Positions 1 through 9,607 of a stretch of DNA of 39,049 nt are shown here, one piece after another. This stretch comes from Cyanobium sp. N5-Cardenillas (lineage in GTDB: Bacteria > Cyanobacteriota > Cyanobacteriia > PCC-6307 > Cyanobiaceae). The stretch is from assembly GCF_024345515.1 (NCBI RefSeq), contig NZ_JAGQBG010000003.1, positions 1-39,049 of the forward strand. Reading direction: 5' to 3'. The translations under genes and the position numbers were made by a program. Each line of letters starts with the position of its first letter. Position 1 is the stretch's first letter. The notes beneath the pieces are model-generated. The model searched no databases. It was not told the DNA's origin and saw nothing but the letters and a program-made list of their open reading frames with translations.

Positions 1-698
1 GGCTCCAGCAGGCGCTGCAGCCTGTCCTCCATCTCCTCCACCGCGGCCAGCTGGTCGGCCAGGTTCTGCCCGGCGAGGCGCAGTTGATCGAAACGGTCGG
101 CGCCCGTCGTGATGGCCCCATTGCCTTCGCCCCAGCGCCGTTCGGCCCGGGCGAGCTCCTCTTCCAGGCGTTCCTGCAACCACAGCCGCAGGCCATCGAG
201 CTGCTGCAGGCTGCGCCGGGCCAGCTCCCTGCCCCTGGCCAGCTGTTCGGGGTCGAGTGCTGTGGCCAGGGTCTCGCTGAGGGACTGGCCCTGGCGCAGC
301 AGCACCCGTGCCCCGGTGAGCACGGCGGCCGGCACGAACTGGCCCAGGGCCAGGGCGCCGAGGCTGCCCGTGTGCAGCCAGTCCTCCACCTGGGCGCTGC
401 GGTGCCGACCGGTCTTGCACCAGTGGGCGAAGTGCTCGCAGTTGTTGAACAGCAGGTTGTAGCGCTGCTCGCCGATGCGGCCCATGGCCCGCCGCAGGGT
501 CACCCCCACCGGCGAGCAGGCACCCTCTGGGTAGCTCACGGCGCTGATGGGCTCCCCGCGGCTGAAGTCCTGCAGGGGGCTGCGCAGGATCTCCCTTCCC
601 TCCAGGTAGTGGGCCACCGTGCCATCCCCCAGGTCGATGCCGTGGTGCAGGAACAGGCCGTGCTGGCGGGGGGCCTGCAGGTGATCGGCGGCGGCCAA
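1..698 (-). CDS. LRAT-domain (NlpC/P60-like) protein, C-terminus beyond window
   Basis: The minus strand reads open from 698 to the window edge, about 232 residues, so the C-terminus is missing. The N-terminal half is an LRAT domain: a catalytic-His segment HHGIDLGDGTVAHYLEG near residues 16-31, then NCEHFAHWC with the nucleophile Cys. LRAT proteins are papain-like thiol acyltransferases/hydrolases; bacterial members mostly have unknown substrates. Beyond roughly residue 140 the protein becomes long Glu/Arg/Leu/Gln-rich helix, probably coiled coil. The start is inferred: a stop (TGA) lies eight codons upstream, and the only acceptable start between it and the domain is the TTG at 696-698, with no clear Shine-Dalgarno sequence. 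It follows clpX on the same strand, separated by a small hairpin. The domain call is firm; the function is not known. Confidence 0.8.
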   Translation of the reverse strand, partial: MAAADHLQAPRQHGLFLHHGIDLGDGTVAHYLEGREILRSPLQDFSRGEPISAVSYPEGACSPVGVTLRRAMGRIGEQRYNLLFNNCEHFAHWCKTGRHRSAQVEDWLHTGSLGALALGQFVPAAVLTGARVLLRQGQSLSETLATALDPEQLARGRELARRSLQQLDGLRLWLQERLEEELARAERRWGEGNGAITTGADRFDQLRLAGQNLADQLAAVEEMEDRLQRLLE

Positions 699-710
699 GG
701 CGTGGCAACA

Positions 711-727
711 AAAGAAGCTTCAGCTTC
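711..727 (-). terminator. possible weak intrinsic terminator after clpX
   Basis: Read on the minus strand, GAAGC-TGAA-GCTTC (plus positions 714-727) forms a 5-bp stem with a tetraloop, followed at once by TTTTG. It lies between the clpX stop at 802 and the LRAT gene start at 698. The short stem makes termination uncertain. Confidence 0.3.
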
Positions 728-801
728 GCGCCGTGGCGGTGCTGCTACGGGAAGGCGCCGGGTACGGATGGCCGCTCCGTGGCGCCTCTGCAGGGGGCAC
801 C

Positions 802-2175
802 TCAGGCCGTGGCCTGTTCACCTCTGTGGCCGTCGAGGTCGGCGGCGGCACTGATCGGCAGCACCTTGGCCTTGCTGCGCTGCTCCACCAGCTCCCTGGT
901 GATGGTGAACGTCTGCACATCGCGGCGGGAGGGCAGGTCGTACATGACGTCGAGCATCAGCTCCTCGACGATGCCCCGCAGGGCCCGGGCGCCGGTTTTG
1001 CGGCGATGGGCTTCGGCGGCGATGGCCTCGACGGCGCCCGGTTCGAACTCGAGCCGCACGTTGTCCATGCTGAGCAGCGTCTGGAACTGTTTGACCAGGG
1101 CGTCCCGCGGTTCGGTGAGGATCGCCTCCAGGGCGCTGGTGTCGAGGGGTTCGAGCACCGCGCTCACCGGCAGCCGGCCGATGAACTCGGGAATCAGGCC
1201 ATAGCGCACCAGATCCTCCGGTTCGAGGTGACGCATCACTTCGCTCGACTGCTTGTCCTTGCCGGATCGCACCCGGCTGCGGCCGTCGGCGGGCAGGAAG
1301 CCGATGGCGTTGCGGCCCATCCGCTTCTGGACCAGGTCGTCCAGACCCACGAAGGCGCCACCGCAGATGAACAGCACCTGGCTGGTGTCGATCTGGATGC
1401 AGTCCTGGTAGGGGTGCTTGCGGCCGCCCTGGGGGGGCACGTTGGCGACGGTGCCCTCCAGCATCTTGAGCAGGGCCTGCTGGACCCCTTCACCGGAGAC
1501 GTCACGGGTGATCGAGGGGTTTTCGCTCTTGCGGGCGATCTTGTCGATCTCGTCGATGTAGACGATGCCCCGCTGGGCCTGTTCGACGTCCAGGTCGGCC
1601 TTCTGGAGCAGGCGCAGCAGGATGTTCTCCACGTCCTCGCCCACATAGCCGGCTTCGGTGAGGGTGGTGGCATCGGCCACGGCGAAGGGCACGTCGAGCA
1701 TCTCCGCCAGGGACTGGGCCAGGAGCGTCTTGCCGCAGCCGGTGGGCCCGATCAGCAGGATGTTCGACTTGTGCAGCCGGGTGGCGGTCTGGTCCGTCTC
1801 CCCCTTGCCGTCCCCTTGCCAGGCCAGGCGTTTGTAGTGGTTGTAGACGGCCACGGCCAGCACCTTCTTGGCCTCCTCCTGGCCCACGACCTGCTGGTCG
1901 AGGAAGGTCTTGATCTCCTGGGGCCTGGGGATGGTGGCCAGGGTGGGGGCGGGTTTGGCCGATTTCTTCGCCGGGGTCTTGCGGCCGCCATCGGCGACGG
2001 GTCTGCCCTGGGGCCCGGGACCGTGGTGTTCAACGAGTTCCTCATCGAGGATCTCGTTGCAGAGATCAATGCATTCGTCGCAGATGTAGACGCCCGGCCC
2101 GGCGATCAGCTTGCGCACCTGTTCCTGGGACTTGCCGCAGAAAGAGCACTTCAGATGGGCGTCGAACTTGGCCAT
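802..2175 (-). CDS. clpX: ATP-dependent Clp protease ATP-binding subunit ClpX
   Basis: This is the AAA+ unfoldase that recognises and unfolds substrates and feeds them to ClpP in the cytoplasm. The 457 residues contain the N-terminal zinc-binding domain with C10, C13, C32 and C35, Walker A GPTGCGKT at 143-150, pore loop GYVG at 176-179, Walker B with IDEID near 207-211, the RKH loop (GGRKHP) and the IGF loop (AIGF) that docks into ClpP. A Pro/Lys-rich linker at about 50-85 joins the zinc domain to the AAA+ core. The length is slightly above the usual ~420-450. It is the third gene of tig-clpP-clpX, 145 bases after clpP. The ATG at 2175 gives the canonical start just before the zinc finger. 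Confidence 0.97.
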   Translation of the reverse strand: MAKFDAHLKCSFCGKSQEQVRKLIAGPGVYICDECIDLCNEILDEELVEHHGPGPQGRPVADGGRKTPAKKSAKPAPTLATIPRPQEIKTFLDQQVVGQEEAKKVLAVAVYNHYKRLAWQGDGKGETDQTATRLHKSNILLIGPTGCGKTLLAQSLAEMLDVPFAVADATTLTEAGYVGEDVENILLRLLQKADLDVEQAQRGIVYIDEIDKIARKSENPSITRDVSGEGVQQALLKMLEGTVANVPPQGGRKHPYQDCIQIDTSQVLFICGGAFVGLDDLVQKRMGRNAIGFLPADGRSRVRSGKDKQSSEVMRHLEPEDLVRYGLIPEFIGRLPVSAVLEPLDTSALEAILTEPRDALVKQFQTLLSMDNVRLEFEPGAVEAIAAEAHRRKTGARALRGIVEELMLDVMYDLPSRRDVQTFTITRELVEQRSKAKVLPISAAADLDGHRGEQATA

Positions 2176-2320
2176 CGGCGAGGAAGCGGCGGGAGCGGCG
2201 GTGGTCGCCCAGGGGAGGGGTTGGTGGAAGCCCGGCCCCCAGGATCGACCCCAGCCGTCGTTTTGTCAGTCGTTCCTGAGGTTCGGACCGGTGGTGGAGG
2301 GGCGTTGGGGCTGCGACGAC

Positions 2321-3046
2321 CTAGGGGACGGCAGGGGCTGGGGCGTCATCGACCACCCGGTCGATGAGTCCGTATTCAACCGCTTCCGCCGGGGAAAGGA
2401 AGTAGTCGCGGTCGGTATCTTCAGCGATCTTGTCCAGCGGCTGGCCGGTGTGCTCGGACATCAGTCCGTTGAGCGTGTCCTTCAGGAACAGGATCTCGCG
2501 GGCCTGGATCTCGAGGTCGACGGCCTGGCCCTGGGCGCCCCCGAGGGGCTGGTGGATCATGATCCGGGCATTGGGCAGGGCCATCCGTTTGCCGGGGGCC
2601 CCTCCCGTGAGCAGGAAGGCCCCCATGCTGGCGGCAAGGCCGTAACAGATGGTCACCACATCCGGCGCCACCTGCTGCATGGTGTCGTAGATCGCCAGGC
2701 CGGAGGTCACCGAACCGCCCGGGGAGTTGATGTAGATCTGGATGTCCTTCTCGGGATCCTCGGCTTCCAGGAACAGCAGCTGGGCCACCAGGGAGTCGGC
2801 CACCTGATCGTCGATGCCGGTGCCGAGAAAGATGATCCGCTCCCGCAGCAGCCTGGAATAGATGTCGAAGGCCCGGTCGCCGCGGCCGGACTGCTCCACC
2901 ACCGTGGGCAGCACCCCGGGAGCGGCGGAGGGGCTTGGAGCGGCCACGCCGTTCCAGGGCAGCGGCCCCTGCCAGAGGTTGCTCACGGGGTGGGGCCGAG
3001 ATCCCGACAGCCAGTCGGGGATCAGGGGCGAGGGGGCGTCGATCAC
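2321..3046 (-). CDS. clpP: ATP-dependent Clp protease proteolytic subunit ClpP
   Basis: This serine peptidase forms the tetradecameric chamber of the Clp protease. The catalytic triad is intact: Ser140 in GLAASMGAF, His165 in MIHQP and Asp214, with the same spacings as the E. coli enzyme (25 and 49 residues apart). The mature-type sequence begins near [18 protein letters not shown] (residues 48-65). The ~47 residues before it form a Pro-rich leader that may be a propeptide; the start used is GTG at 3044-3046, and a shorter start cannot be excluded. It sits 36 bases after tig and 145 before clpX on the same strand, the usual order for genes whose products work in protein folding and turnover. 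Cyanobacteria carry several ClpP/ClpR paralogues; pairing with ClpX is inferred from adjacency. Confidence 0.95.
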   Translation of the reverse strand: MIDAPSPLIPDWLSGSRPHPVSNLWQGPLPWNGVAAPSPSAAPGVLPTVVEQSGRGDRAFDIYSRLLRERIIFLGTGIDDQVADSLVAQLLFLEAEDPEKDIQIYINSPGGSVTSGLAIYDTMQQVAPDVVTICYGLAASMGAFLLTGGAPGKRMALPNARIMIHQPLGGAQGQAVDLEIQAREILFLKDTLNGLMSEHTGQPLDKIAEDTDRDYFLSPAEAVEYGLIDRVVDDAPAPAVP

Positions 3047-3082
3047 GCGGATTCGCTGGCGGACGGGGGGAGTGGCTTCAAT

Positions 3083-4564
3083 CTATGGGTGGGTGCCTTC
3101 CTCCTGAGCCTTGCTGCCCCCGGCAGCGGCGGCGCCCTTCTTCGTTTTCGCGGCGGCCTTCGCGGCTTTGGGCCGCTTCTCCGTGGCGGATTCGCCGGAG
3201 GTGTCGCTGGGGTCTGGGGCCTCCTCAGCCGCCGGCGCCTTGTCGGTGATCGTGCTGTTGGCCTCCAGCCACTCCAGCAGCTGCTCCCTGAGCAGATCCT
3301 CGGCCACGGCCAGCCGCAGCCGCTCCTGGTCGATGGCGCCGCCGTCGCTCAGGCCCTGGCGGATCTCGCTCAGCTTGGCCTCCAGGTCGGCGGCGGCCAC
3401 CTCGATCTTCTCGGCGGCGGCCAGCGCCTTGAGCGCCAGGGTGCGGCGCAGCCGCTGCTCGGCCTCGGGCCGGGAGGTGTCCATGAGGCTGCGCACCAGA
3501 TCGGGGGTGAACAGCTTTTTCACATCCATGCCCTGCTGGGAGATCTGGCCGGCGGTCTGCTCGATCAGGTTGCGCACCTCCTGCTGGATGAGGGTCTCGG
3601 GCAGTTCCACCTCCAGCTGCTCCACCAGCACCGTCAGCAGGGCTTCGTGGCGGTTGGCCCGATGGCGGCGCTCGGCGTCCTCCCGCAGGCGCTGCTCCAG
3701 GTCGGCGCGCAGTTCGGCCAGGGTCGGCTTGTCGCTGGCCTGCTGGGCGAAGGCATCGTCGAGGGCGGGGAGTTCCCGGGTCTTGAGTTCCAGCAGGGTG
3801 ATGGCGAACAGGGCCTCCCGGCCTGCCGCCTGCTCCTGGGGGTAGCTGTCGGGGAAGCGGCAGCTCACGTCGCGGCTGTCGCCGACGGCCATGCCGATGA
3901 TGCCGGCCACGAAACCGGGGATCATGCGGCCCTCCTCCAGCTCCACTTCCATCCCGTCGCTGCTGCCGCCCTCGATGGCCTCGCCGTTGTCGACGAAGCT
4001 GCCGCTGAAGGCGATGTGGGCCACGTCACCCTCGGCGGCGGCCCGATCCTCCACCGGCACCAGGGTGGCCAGCTGGCGGCGCGACTGCTCGATCAGCTCG
4101 TCGACCCGGGCGGGGTCGAAGAGCACCGGCTCGGCTTCGGCCGTGAAGCCCTTGGTGCTGCGCAGGGTGGGGATGGGCTCCACGTCCATCTCCAGGGTGA
4201 TCGTGAGCTCCTCGCCCGGGTTGAAGCGCTGCAGGACCAGCTCGAAGGCCTCGTTCAGCTCGGGCCGGCCGATGGCCTCGATGGCCTCCTGCTGCATCGC
4301 CTCCCGCACGACCGCGTCCACCAGGTCCTCGAGGGCGGTGGCGCGGATGCGCAGCGGTCCGATCTGCTGCAGCAGCACTGGCCGGGGCACCCGTCCCTTG
4401 CGGAAACCGGGCAGTTTGACGCTGCGGCTCAGCTTCTCCAGGGCGGCGTCGTAGCTCTTCTGACTGCGCCTCGCAGGCACGGCGACCTCCACCGCCAGGC
4501 GGCTTCCGGGACGGGGGGAGGTGGTCACCCGGAGGTTGGCTTCGGTGCTGGCGGCAGGGCTCAT
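3083..4564 (-). CDS. tig: trigger factor, ribosome-associated chaperone and prolyl isomerase
   Basis: Trigger factor binds ribosomal protein L23 at the exit tunnel and shields nascent chains. The 493-residue product has the ribosome-docking signature [13 protein letters not shown] about 50 residues from the N-terminus, a central FKBP-type isomerase domain around [14 protein letters not shown], and a long helical C-terminal substrate-binding region. The extreme C-terminus is an Ala/Lys-rich tail ending EEGTHP, longer than in E. coli (432 residues). The frame is open upstream for 34 more codons, but ATG at 4564 gives the family-like N-terminus, so that start is used. It is first of the tig-clpP-clpX set and diverges from asd across 204 bases. 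Confidence 0.96.
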   Translation of the reverse strand: MSPAASTEANLRVTTSPRPGSRLAVEVAVPARRSQKSYDAALEKLSRSVKLPGFRKGRVPRPVLLQQIGPLRIRATALEDLVDAVVREAMQQEAIEAIGRPELNEAFELVLQRFNPGEELTITLEMDVEPIPTLRSTKGFTAEAEPVLFDPARVDELIEQSRRQLATLVPVEDRAAAEGDVAHIAFSGSFVDNGEAIEGGSSDGMEVELEEGRMIPGFVAGIIGMAVGDSRDVSCRFPDSYPQEQAAGREALFAITLLELKTRELPALDDAFAQQASDKPTLAELRADLEQRLREDAERRHRANRHEALLTVLVEQLEVELPETLIQQEVRNLIEQTAGQISQQGMDVKKLFTPDLVRSLMDTSRPEAEQRLRRTLALKALAAAEKIEVAAADLEAKLSEIRQGLSDGGAIDQERLRLAVAEDLLREQLLEWLEANSTITDKAPAAEEAPDPSDTSGESATEKRPKAAKAAAKTKKGAAAAGGSKAQEEGTHP

Positions 4565-4680
4565 GAAACGGTTTCGCTCGGGGCAGCCCCCCATCCTAGA
4601 AACTGGCCGTTTCGGGCCTCTGCCACGTATTGTGCGATCGACGCAACGGCGCGCCCATATCCCCAACTGAACGCTGCTTT

Positions 4681-4701
4681 CCGGCCTCTGGCCGGCGGTT
4701 T
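4681..4701 (+). other. hairpin in the tig-asd divergent intergenic region
   Basis: CCGGCC-TCT-GGCCGG (4681-4695) is a perfect inverted repeat followed by CGGTTTTG. It lies 70 bases upstream of the asd start and could be a leader hairpin or attenuator for asd-dapA. The rest of the 204-base tig-asd gap must contain both divergent promoters; on the tig strand TAGGAT (plus 4593-4598) could be a -10 element, but no convincing -35 was seen. Confidence 0.3.
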
Positions 4702-4768
4702 TGTTTCAGGGTCCCGTCTCCGCAGTCCCCTACCCGACCCCGTCCCGCCACCTGTTCCTTTCCCCCCG

Positions 4769-5851
4769 TTGACCGTCTCAGCGACCCTGTCCTCCCCTCC
4801 CCGCCAGCTGCCTTCGAGGCCGCTGCGCATCGCCATCCTCGGCGCCACGGGAGCCGTGGGCCAGGAGCTCCTGGCCCTGCTGCAGGAACGGGGCTTCCCG
4901 GTGGCGGAGCTGGTGCCGCTGGCGTCCCCCCGCTCCGCCGGCCAGGCACTCGAGTGGCGGGGTGACCACCTCCAGGTGCGCCCCGTCGGCCCAGAAGCCT
5001 TCGAGGGCGTCGACCTGGTGCTGGCCTCGGCCGGGGGTTCGGTGTCCCGGCAGTGGGCCCCGGTGGCGGTGGCGGCCGGCGCTGTGGTGATCGACAACTC
5101 CAGTGCCTTCCGCATGGATCCGGCGGTGCCCCTGGTGGTGCCCGAGGTGAATCCCGAGGCCGCCTTCACCCACGGCGGGATCATCGCCAATCCCAACTGC
5201 ACCACGATCCTGCTGACCCTGGCCCTGGCCCCCCTGGCGGCCCGGCGCCCGATCCGCCGGGTGGTCGTCAGCACCTACCAGTCGGCCAGCGGCGCCGGCG
5301 CCCGCGCCATGGAGGAGCTGCGCCAGCTGAGCCGCACCGTGCTCGATGGCGGCGAGCCGGTGAGCGCCGTGCTGCCCCATTCGCTGGCCTTCAACCTCTT
5401 CCTGCACAACTCACCCCTGGAGCCCAGCGGCTACTGCGAGGAGGAGCTCAAGATGCTCCACGAAACCCGCAAGATCATGGGCCTGCCCGATCTGCGCCTC
5501 ACGGCCACCTGCGTGCGGGTGCCGGTCCTGCGGGCCCATTCCGAAGCCGTCAACATCGAATTCGAGGAGCCGTTTCCCGTGGAGGAGGCCCGCGCCCTGC
5601 TGGCGGCCGCCCCTGGCGTCGAGCTGATCGAGAACTTCGGGACCAACCGCTTCCCCATGCCCACCGACGTCACCGGCCGGGATCCGGTGGCCGTGGGCCG
5701 CATCCGCCAGGACCTCAGCGATCCCCGGGCCCTGGAGCTGTGGCTCTGCGGCGACCAGATCCGCAAGGGGGCGGCCCTCAATGCCATCCAGATCGCCGAA
5801 CTGCTGCGCGAACCGGCCACGGCGGCTGCGGGCCAGGGAGGTGCCGTTTGA
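4769..5851 (+). CDS. asd: aspartate-semialdehyde dehydrogenase
   Basis: This enzyme reduces aspartyl phosphate to aspartate semialdehyde with NADPH, the branch point to lysine/diaminopimelate, threonine and methionine. The NADP-binding GATGAVGQ is at 25-32 and the catalytic cysteine is C144 in NPNCTT. At 360 residues it is close to the family norm of ~340. The start chosen is TTG at 4769; the frame is open far upstream, but that stretch is antisense to tig and clpP, and no ATG or GTG occurs between the TTG and the Rossmann motif. The stop overlaps the dapA start as TTGA. Together with lysC (19180) the window holds the first three steps from aspartate to dihydrodipicolinate, though not in one operon. 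Confidence 0.94.
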   Translation: MTVSATLSSPPRQLPSRPLRIAILGATGAVGQELLALLQERGFPVAELVPLASPRSAGQALEWRGDHLQVRPVGPEAFEGVDLVLASAGGSVSRQWAPVAVAAGAVVIDNSSAFRMDPAVPLVVPEVNPEAAFTHGGIIANPNCTTILLTLALAPLAARRPIRRVVVSTYQSASGAGARAMEELRQLSRTVLDGGEPVSAVLPHSLAFNLFLHNSPLEPSGYCEEELKMLHETRKIMGLPDLRLTATCVRVPVLRAHSEAVNIEFEEPFPVEEARALLAAAPGVELIENFGTNRFPMPTDVTGRDPVAVGRIRQDLSDPRALELWLCGDQIRKGAALNAIQIAELLREPATAAAGQGGAV

Positions 5852-6777
5852 GCACGGCCACCCTGCAGGCGCCGAGCACGGCCCCCTCCCCTGAGGCCCC
5901 CTTCGGCCGCCTGCTCACCGCCATGGTGACCCCCTTCCAACCGGACGGTGGCGTCGATCTCGAGCTGGCGGCCCGGCTGGCGGACCATCTGGTCAGCAAC
6001 GGATCCGATGGCCTGGTGCTGTGCGGCACCACCGGCGAATCCCCCACCCTCACCTGGCAGGAGCAGCACGAGCTGTTCGCCGCCGTGAAGGGCACCGTTG
6101 GCACGCGCGCCCGCCTGCTGGCGGGCAGCGGCAGCAACTGCACCGCCGAGGCGGTGGAGGCCACCGGTGAGGCGGCCGCCCTCGGCGCCGATGGCGCCCT
6201 GGTGGTGGTGCCCTACTACAACAAGCCGCCCCAGGAGGGCCTGGAAGCCCATTTCCGGGCCGTGGCCCAGGCCGCTCCTGAGCTGCCGCTCATGCTATAC
6301 AACATCCCGGGCCGCACCGGCTGCAGCCTGGCGCCGGACACCACCGCCCGCCTGCTGGATCAGGCCAACGTGGTGGCTTTCAAGGCCGCCAGCGGCACCA
6401 CCGAAGAGGTCAGCCGGCTGCGGGAACTCTGCGGCAACCGCCTGGCGATCTACAGCGGCGATGACGCCCTCACCCTGCCGATGCTGGCGGTGGGTGCCGT
6501 GGGTGTGGTGAGCGTGGCCAGCCACCTGGTGGGCCCCAGGATCCGGGCGATGCTCCTGGCCCACCTGAGCGGCGACGTCGCCGCCGCCCTGGACGCGCAC
6601 CAGCAGCTGCTGCCCCTGTGCCGGGCGTTGTTCTGCACCACCAATCCCATTCCCGTCAAAGCCGCCCTGGAGATCAGCGGCTGGCCGGTGGGTGCCCCCC
6701 GACTTCCCCTTCTTTCCGCCGATACCGACGTGCGACAGCGCCTTTCCTCGATCCTGGCCGCCCTGCGTCCCACCTGA
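5848..6777 (+). CDS. dapA: 4-hydroxy-tetrahydrodipicolinate synthase
   Basis: DapA condenses pyruvate with aspartate semialdehyde in the lysine/diaminopimelate pathway. The 309 residues carry the Schiff-base lysine K179, Y151 ([10 protein letters not shown]) and T62 ([10 protein letters not shown]), each exactly 18 residues later than E. coli K161, Y133 and T44, so the active site is complete behind an 18-residue longer N-terminus. The motif after the lysine reads KAASG rather than the common KEASG. The start is TTG at 5848, overlapping the asd stop by three bases and preceded by GGGAGG at good spacing, which argues for translational coupling with asd. Confidence 0.95.
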   Translation: MSTATLQAPSTAPSPEAPFGRLLTAMVTPFQPDGGVDLELAARLADHLVSNGSDGLVLCGTTGESPTLTWQEQHELFAAVKGTVGTRARLLAGSGSNCTAEAVEATGEAAALGADGALVVVPYYNKPPQEGLEAHFRAVAQAAPELPLMLYNIPGRTGCSLAPDTTARLLDQANVVAFKAASGTTEEVSRLRELCGNRLAIYSGDDALTLPMLAVGAVGVVSVASHLVGPRIRAMLLAHLSGDVAAALDAHQQLLPLCRALFCTTNPIPVKAALEISGWPVGAPRLPLLSADTDVRQRLSSILAALRPT

Positions 6778-6847
6778 CGCCAAGGCTGATTTCCAGAGTC
6801 ACATCCGCTTCCCGTTCCTTCCCACTGCCAACCCTTTCCTTTCCTAC

Positions 6848-8860
6848 ATGTCCAGTCAGAACGTCAATCCCATCGTCCGCTCCGGCAACGGCGCCAAAGC
6901 CAAGCACCAGGGCCTGCGCGTCATTCCGCTGGGCGGCCTGCACGAGATCGGCAAGAACACCTGCGTCTTCGAATACGGCGATGAGCTGATGCTTGTCGAT
7001 GCCGGCCTCGCGTTCCCCAGCGACGGCATGCACGGCGTCAACGTGGTGATGCCCGACACCAGCTACCTGCGCGAGAACCAGAAGCGCATCCGCGGCATGG
7101 TGGTCACCCACGGCCACGAAGATCACATCGGCGGTATTCCCCACCACCTCAAGAACTTCAACATCCCGATCATCTACGGCCCGCGGCTGGCGATGTCGAT
7201 GCTTCAGGGAAAGATGGAGGAGGCGGGCGTCACCGACCGCACCACCATCCAGACGGTCGGTCCGCGTGATGTGGTGCACGTCGGCCAGCACTTCAAGGTG
7301 GAGTTCATCCGTAACACCCACTCGATGGCCGACAGCTTCACGCTGGCCATCACCACCCCCGTTGGTGTGATCATCTTCACCGGCGACTTCAAGTTCGACC
7401 ACACCCCCGTGGACGGCGAGGCCTTCGACCTGCAGCGCCTGGCCCACTACGGCGAACAGGGGGTGCTGTGCCTGTTCAGCGATTCCACCAACGCCGAGAT
7501 CCCCGGTTTCACCCCTCCCGAGCGGGCCGTGTTTCCGAACCTGGATCGCCACATCAGCCAGGCGGAAGGCCGGGTGATCATCACCACCTTCGCCAGCTCG
7601 ATTCATCGGGTGTCGATGATCCTGGAACTGGCGATGAAGAACGGCCGCAAGGTGGGGCTGCTGGGCCGCTCCATGCTCAACGTGATCGCCAAGGCCCGGG
7701 AGCTCGGCTACATGCGTGCCCCCGATGATCTGTTCGTTCCCATCAAGCAGATCCGCGACCTGCCCGACCGGGAAACCCTGCTGCTGATGACCGGCAGCCA
7801 GGGCGAACCGCTGGCGGCCCTCAGCCGCATCTCCCGCGGCGAGCATCCCCAGGTGCAGGTGAAGTCCACCGACACGATCATCTTTTCGGCCAGTCCGATC
7901 CCCGGCAACACCATCTCGGTGGTGAACACCATCGACCGGCTGATGATGATGGGAGCCAAGGTCGTCTACGGCAAGGGCGAGGGCATCCACGTCTCCGGCC
8001 ACGGTTGCCAGGAGGACCACAAGCTGATGCTGGCGCTGGCCAAGCCGAAATTCTTCGTGCCCGTGCACGGTGAGCACCGCATGCTCGTCTGCCATTCCAA
8101 GACGGCCCAGTCGATGGGTGTGCCGGCCGATCACATCCTGATCATCGACAACGGCGACGTGGTCGAACTCACTCCCGACACCATCAACAAGGGCGAACCG
8201 GTGAAGGCCGGCATCGAGCTGCTCGACGCCTCCCGCAACGGCATCGTCGATGCCCGGGTGCTCAAGGAACGCCAGCAGCTGGCCGAGGACGGTGTCATCA
8301 CCCTGCTGGCGGTGATCACCACCGACGGCGTGATGGCGGCGCCGCCGCGGGTGAATCTGCGTGGTGTGGTCACCGCCGCCGATGCCCGCAAGCTGTCCGT
8401 CTGGGCCGAGCGGGAGATCACCTGGGTGCTGGAGAACCGCTGGAACCAGCTGGCCCGCAACACGGGCGGCAAGGCCCCCGATGTCGACTGGGTGGGCGTG
8501 CAGCGGGAGGTGGAGGTGGGCCTGCAGCGCCGCCTGCGCCGCGAGCTGCAGGTGGACCCGCTGATCATCTGCCTGGTGCAGCCTGCCCCCGCCGGCACCC
8601 CGGCCTACAAGGGCCGGGCCGATGCTGAGCCCGATACCCGGCCGGCGCCCCGCGGCGGCCGCAGGGATGGGGGCGGACGCCAGGCGGCCGCCGCCGTGCC
8701 CCAGCGCCAGCTGGTGACGGCCGCCACCGCTGCGGTGCCGGCGGCCACCATCGCGGCGCCGGCCCCAGCGCCTGCAACGGTTGTCAGCAAGGCCCCCCCT
8801 GAGGAGCCGGAACCCACCGGTCGCGTTCGCCGCCGCCGCTCCGCCGCCTCCGCCGGCTGA
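6848..8860 (+). CDS. rnj: ribonuclease J
   Basis: RNase J is a metallo-beta-lactamase/beta-CASP ribonuclease with 5'-exo and endo activity that dominates RNA turnover in cyanobacteria alongside RNase E. The zinc-binding HGHEDH lies at residues 88-93, and the beta-CASP segment with its later His motifs follows. The ATG at 6848 gives 670 residues; the frame is open further upstream, but that part overlaps dapA. After the conserved core, roughly the last 90 residues are Ala/Pro/Arg-rich, ending in an Arg-rich RVRRRRSA segment, probably a disordered RNA- or partner-binding tail. It is 70 bases after dapA and may be cotranscribed. Confidence 0.95.
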   Translation: MSSQNVNPIVRSGNGAKAKHQGLRVIPLGGLHEIGKNTCVFEYGDELMLVDAGLAFPSDGMHGVNVVMPDTSYLRENQKRIRGMVVTHGHEDHIGGIPHHLKNFNIPIIYGPRLAMSMLQGKMEEAGVTDRTTIQTVGPRDVVHVGQHFKVEFIRNTHSMADSFTLAITTPVGVIIFTGDFKFDHTPVDGEAFDLQRLAHYGEQGVLCLFSDSTNAEIPGFTPPERAVFPNLDRHISQAEGRVIITTFASSIHRVSMILELAMKNGRKVGLLGRSMLNVIAKARELGYMRAPDDLFVPIKQIRDLPDRETLLLMTGSQGEPLAALSRISRGEHPQVQVKSTDTIIFSASPIPGNTISVVNTIDRLMMMGAKVVYGKGEGIHVSGHGCQEDHKLMLALAKPKFFVPVHGEHRMLVCHSKTAQSMGVPADHILIIDNGDVVELTPDTINKGEPVKAGIELLDASRNGIVDARVLKERQQLAEDGVITLLAVITTDGVMAAPPRVNLRGVVTAADARKLSVWAEREITWVLENRWNQLARNTGGKAPDVDWVGVQREVEVGLQRRLRRELQVDPLIICLVQPAPAGTPAYKGRADAEPDTRPAPRGGRRDGGGRQAAAAVPQRQLVTAATAAVPAATIAAPAPAPATVVSKAPPEEPEPTGRVRRRRSAASAG

Positions 8861-8878
8861 TCGCCGTACACCCTCCGC

Positions 8879-8901
8879 CCGGGGCCCGCCCGGGGCCCCG
8901 G
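8879..8901. terminator. GC-rich hairpin between convergent rnj and the 8921-9607 gene
   Basis: CCGGGGCCC (8879-8887) and GGGCCCCGG (8893-8901) form a 9-bp stem around a 5-base loop in the 60-base gap between convergent genes. No T-run follows on either strand, so it may be a bidirectional terminator or only an RNA-stabilising stem. Confidence 0.4.
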
Positions 8902-8920
8902 CTGCGGGGTTGCCTGGGCC

Positions 8921-9607
8921 TCAGCCGATGCTGACCAGCATCAGGCCACCGAGCAGGTCCTCATCGGCCTTGTCCTCGGACGCCGTGGCGCTGACGGGTT
9001 CCTTCCAGGCGAGCTCCACGTCCTCCGCCAGGGACGGATCGGACTGGTGCAGTTCGATCAGTTCGGGCTCCTCCACCACATCCGGAATCAACGAGGGCTC
9101 GCTCCAGGGGGCGGCTGGTGACGCAGCCGGAGCCTCCCCGCTCGGCTCCACCGCCTCCAGACCGCCGCTGGGGGCTGGGGTGGCCGGCGACTGGCCCAGC
9201 CATGGGGCCGCGGCGCCGGTCACCGCCTGGCCGGGTGAGGCGGAGGTGGGCGCAATCAGGGCTGTCGCGGCTGCCGCCGTGGCCGGCACGGCGGGCGTCT
9301 CTTCAATCGCGCACTGCTTCAAGCCCTGCTCGGCGATCCTGGTGAGGGCGGCTTCGCTGCTCTGGGCCGCCACCGCTCCGTAGTACCCAGCGGCAGCGGT
9401 CTTGTCGGAGTAGCCGTAGAGGTGGGTATGACCCAGCAGCAGCTGCAGCCGCATCTGCAGCCCGACGACCTGGGTGTTGTCCGATGACTGCAGCTGCTGC
9501 AGCAGCTCCTCCCCGTCCTGCAGAACGGTGGCCCATTGTTCCTTCGAGTAGGCCTGCTCGATCACCGCGTAGCGCTGGGCGGCTTCGTTGGCGGTGGTCT
9601 CAGCCAT
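8921..9607 (-). CDS. uncharacterised protein with helical N-terminus and Ala/Pro-rich linker
   Basis: I do not recognise a named family. The 228 residues divide into an N-terminal, probably all-helical part (about 1-105, starting near ANEAAQRYAVIEQAYSKEQW), a low-complexity Ala/Pro/Ser/Glu segment (about 106-205), and a short conserved-looking tail ending LLGGLMLVSIG. The N-terminal part is rich in evenly spaced Leu, Tyr and Gln and could be a TPR-like helical repeat; this is inference. No signal peptide is present. The ATG at 9607 overlaps the tilS stop by eight bases (ATGGCTGA), so it is probably expressed together with tilS. Confidence 0.75.
   Translation of the reverse strand: MAETTANEAAQRYAVIEQAYSKEQWATVLQDGEELLQQLQSSDNTQVVGLQMRLQLLLGHTHLYGYSDKTAAAGYYGAVAAQSSEAALTRIAEQGLKQCAIEETPAVPATAAAATALIAPTSASPGQAVTGAAAPWLGQSPATPAPSGGLEAVEPSGEAPAASPAAPWSEPSLIPDVVEEPELIELHQSDPSLAEDVELAWKEPVSATASEDKADEDLLGGLMLVSIG

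Noticed and set aside
84-854. A plus-strand 256-codon frame at the window start.
   Set aside because: It mirrors the LRAT-domain gene on the other strand and has no recognisable fold.
2111-4768. A very long plus-strand open frame running into asd (1246 codons in all).
   Set aside because: It is antisense to clpP and tig, whose products are unmistakable; the encoded sequence is repetitive Gly/Leu/Gln/His without family features. Only the part from 4769 is asd.
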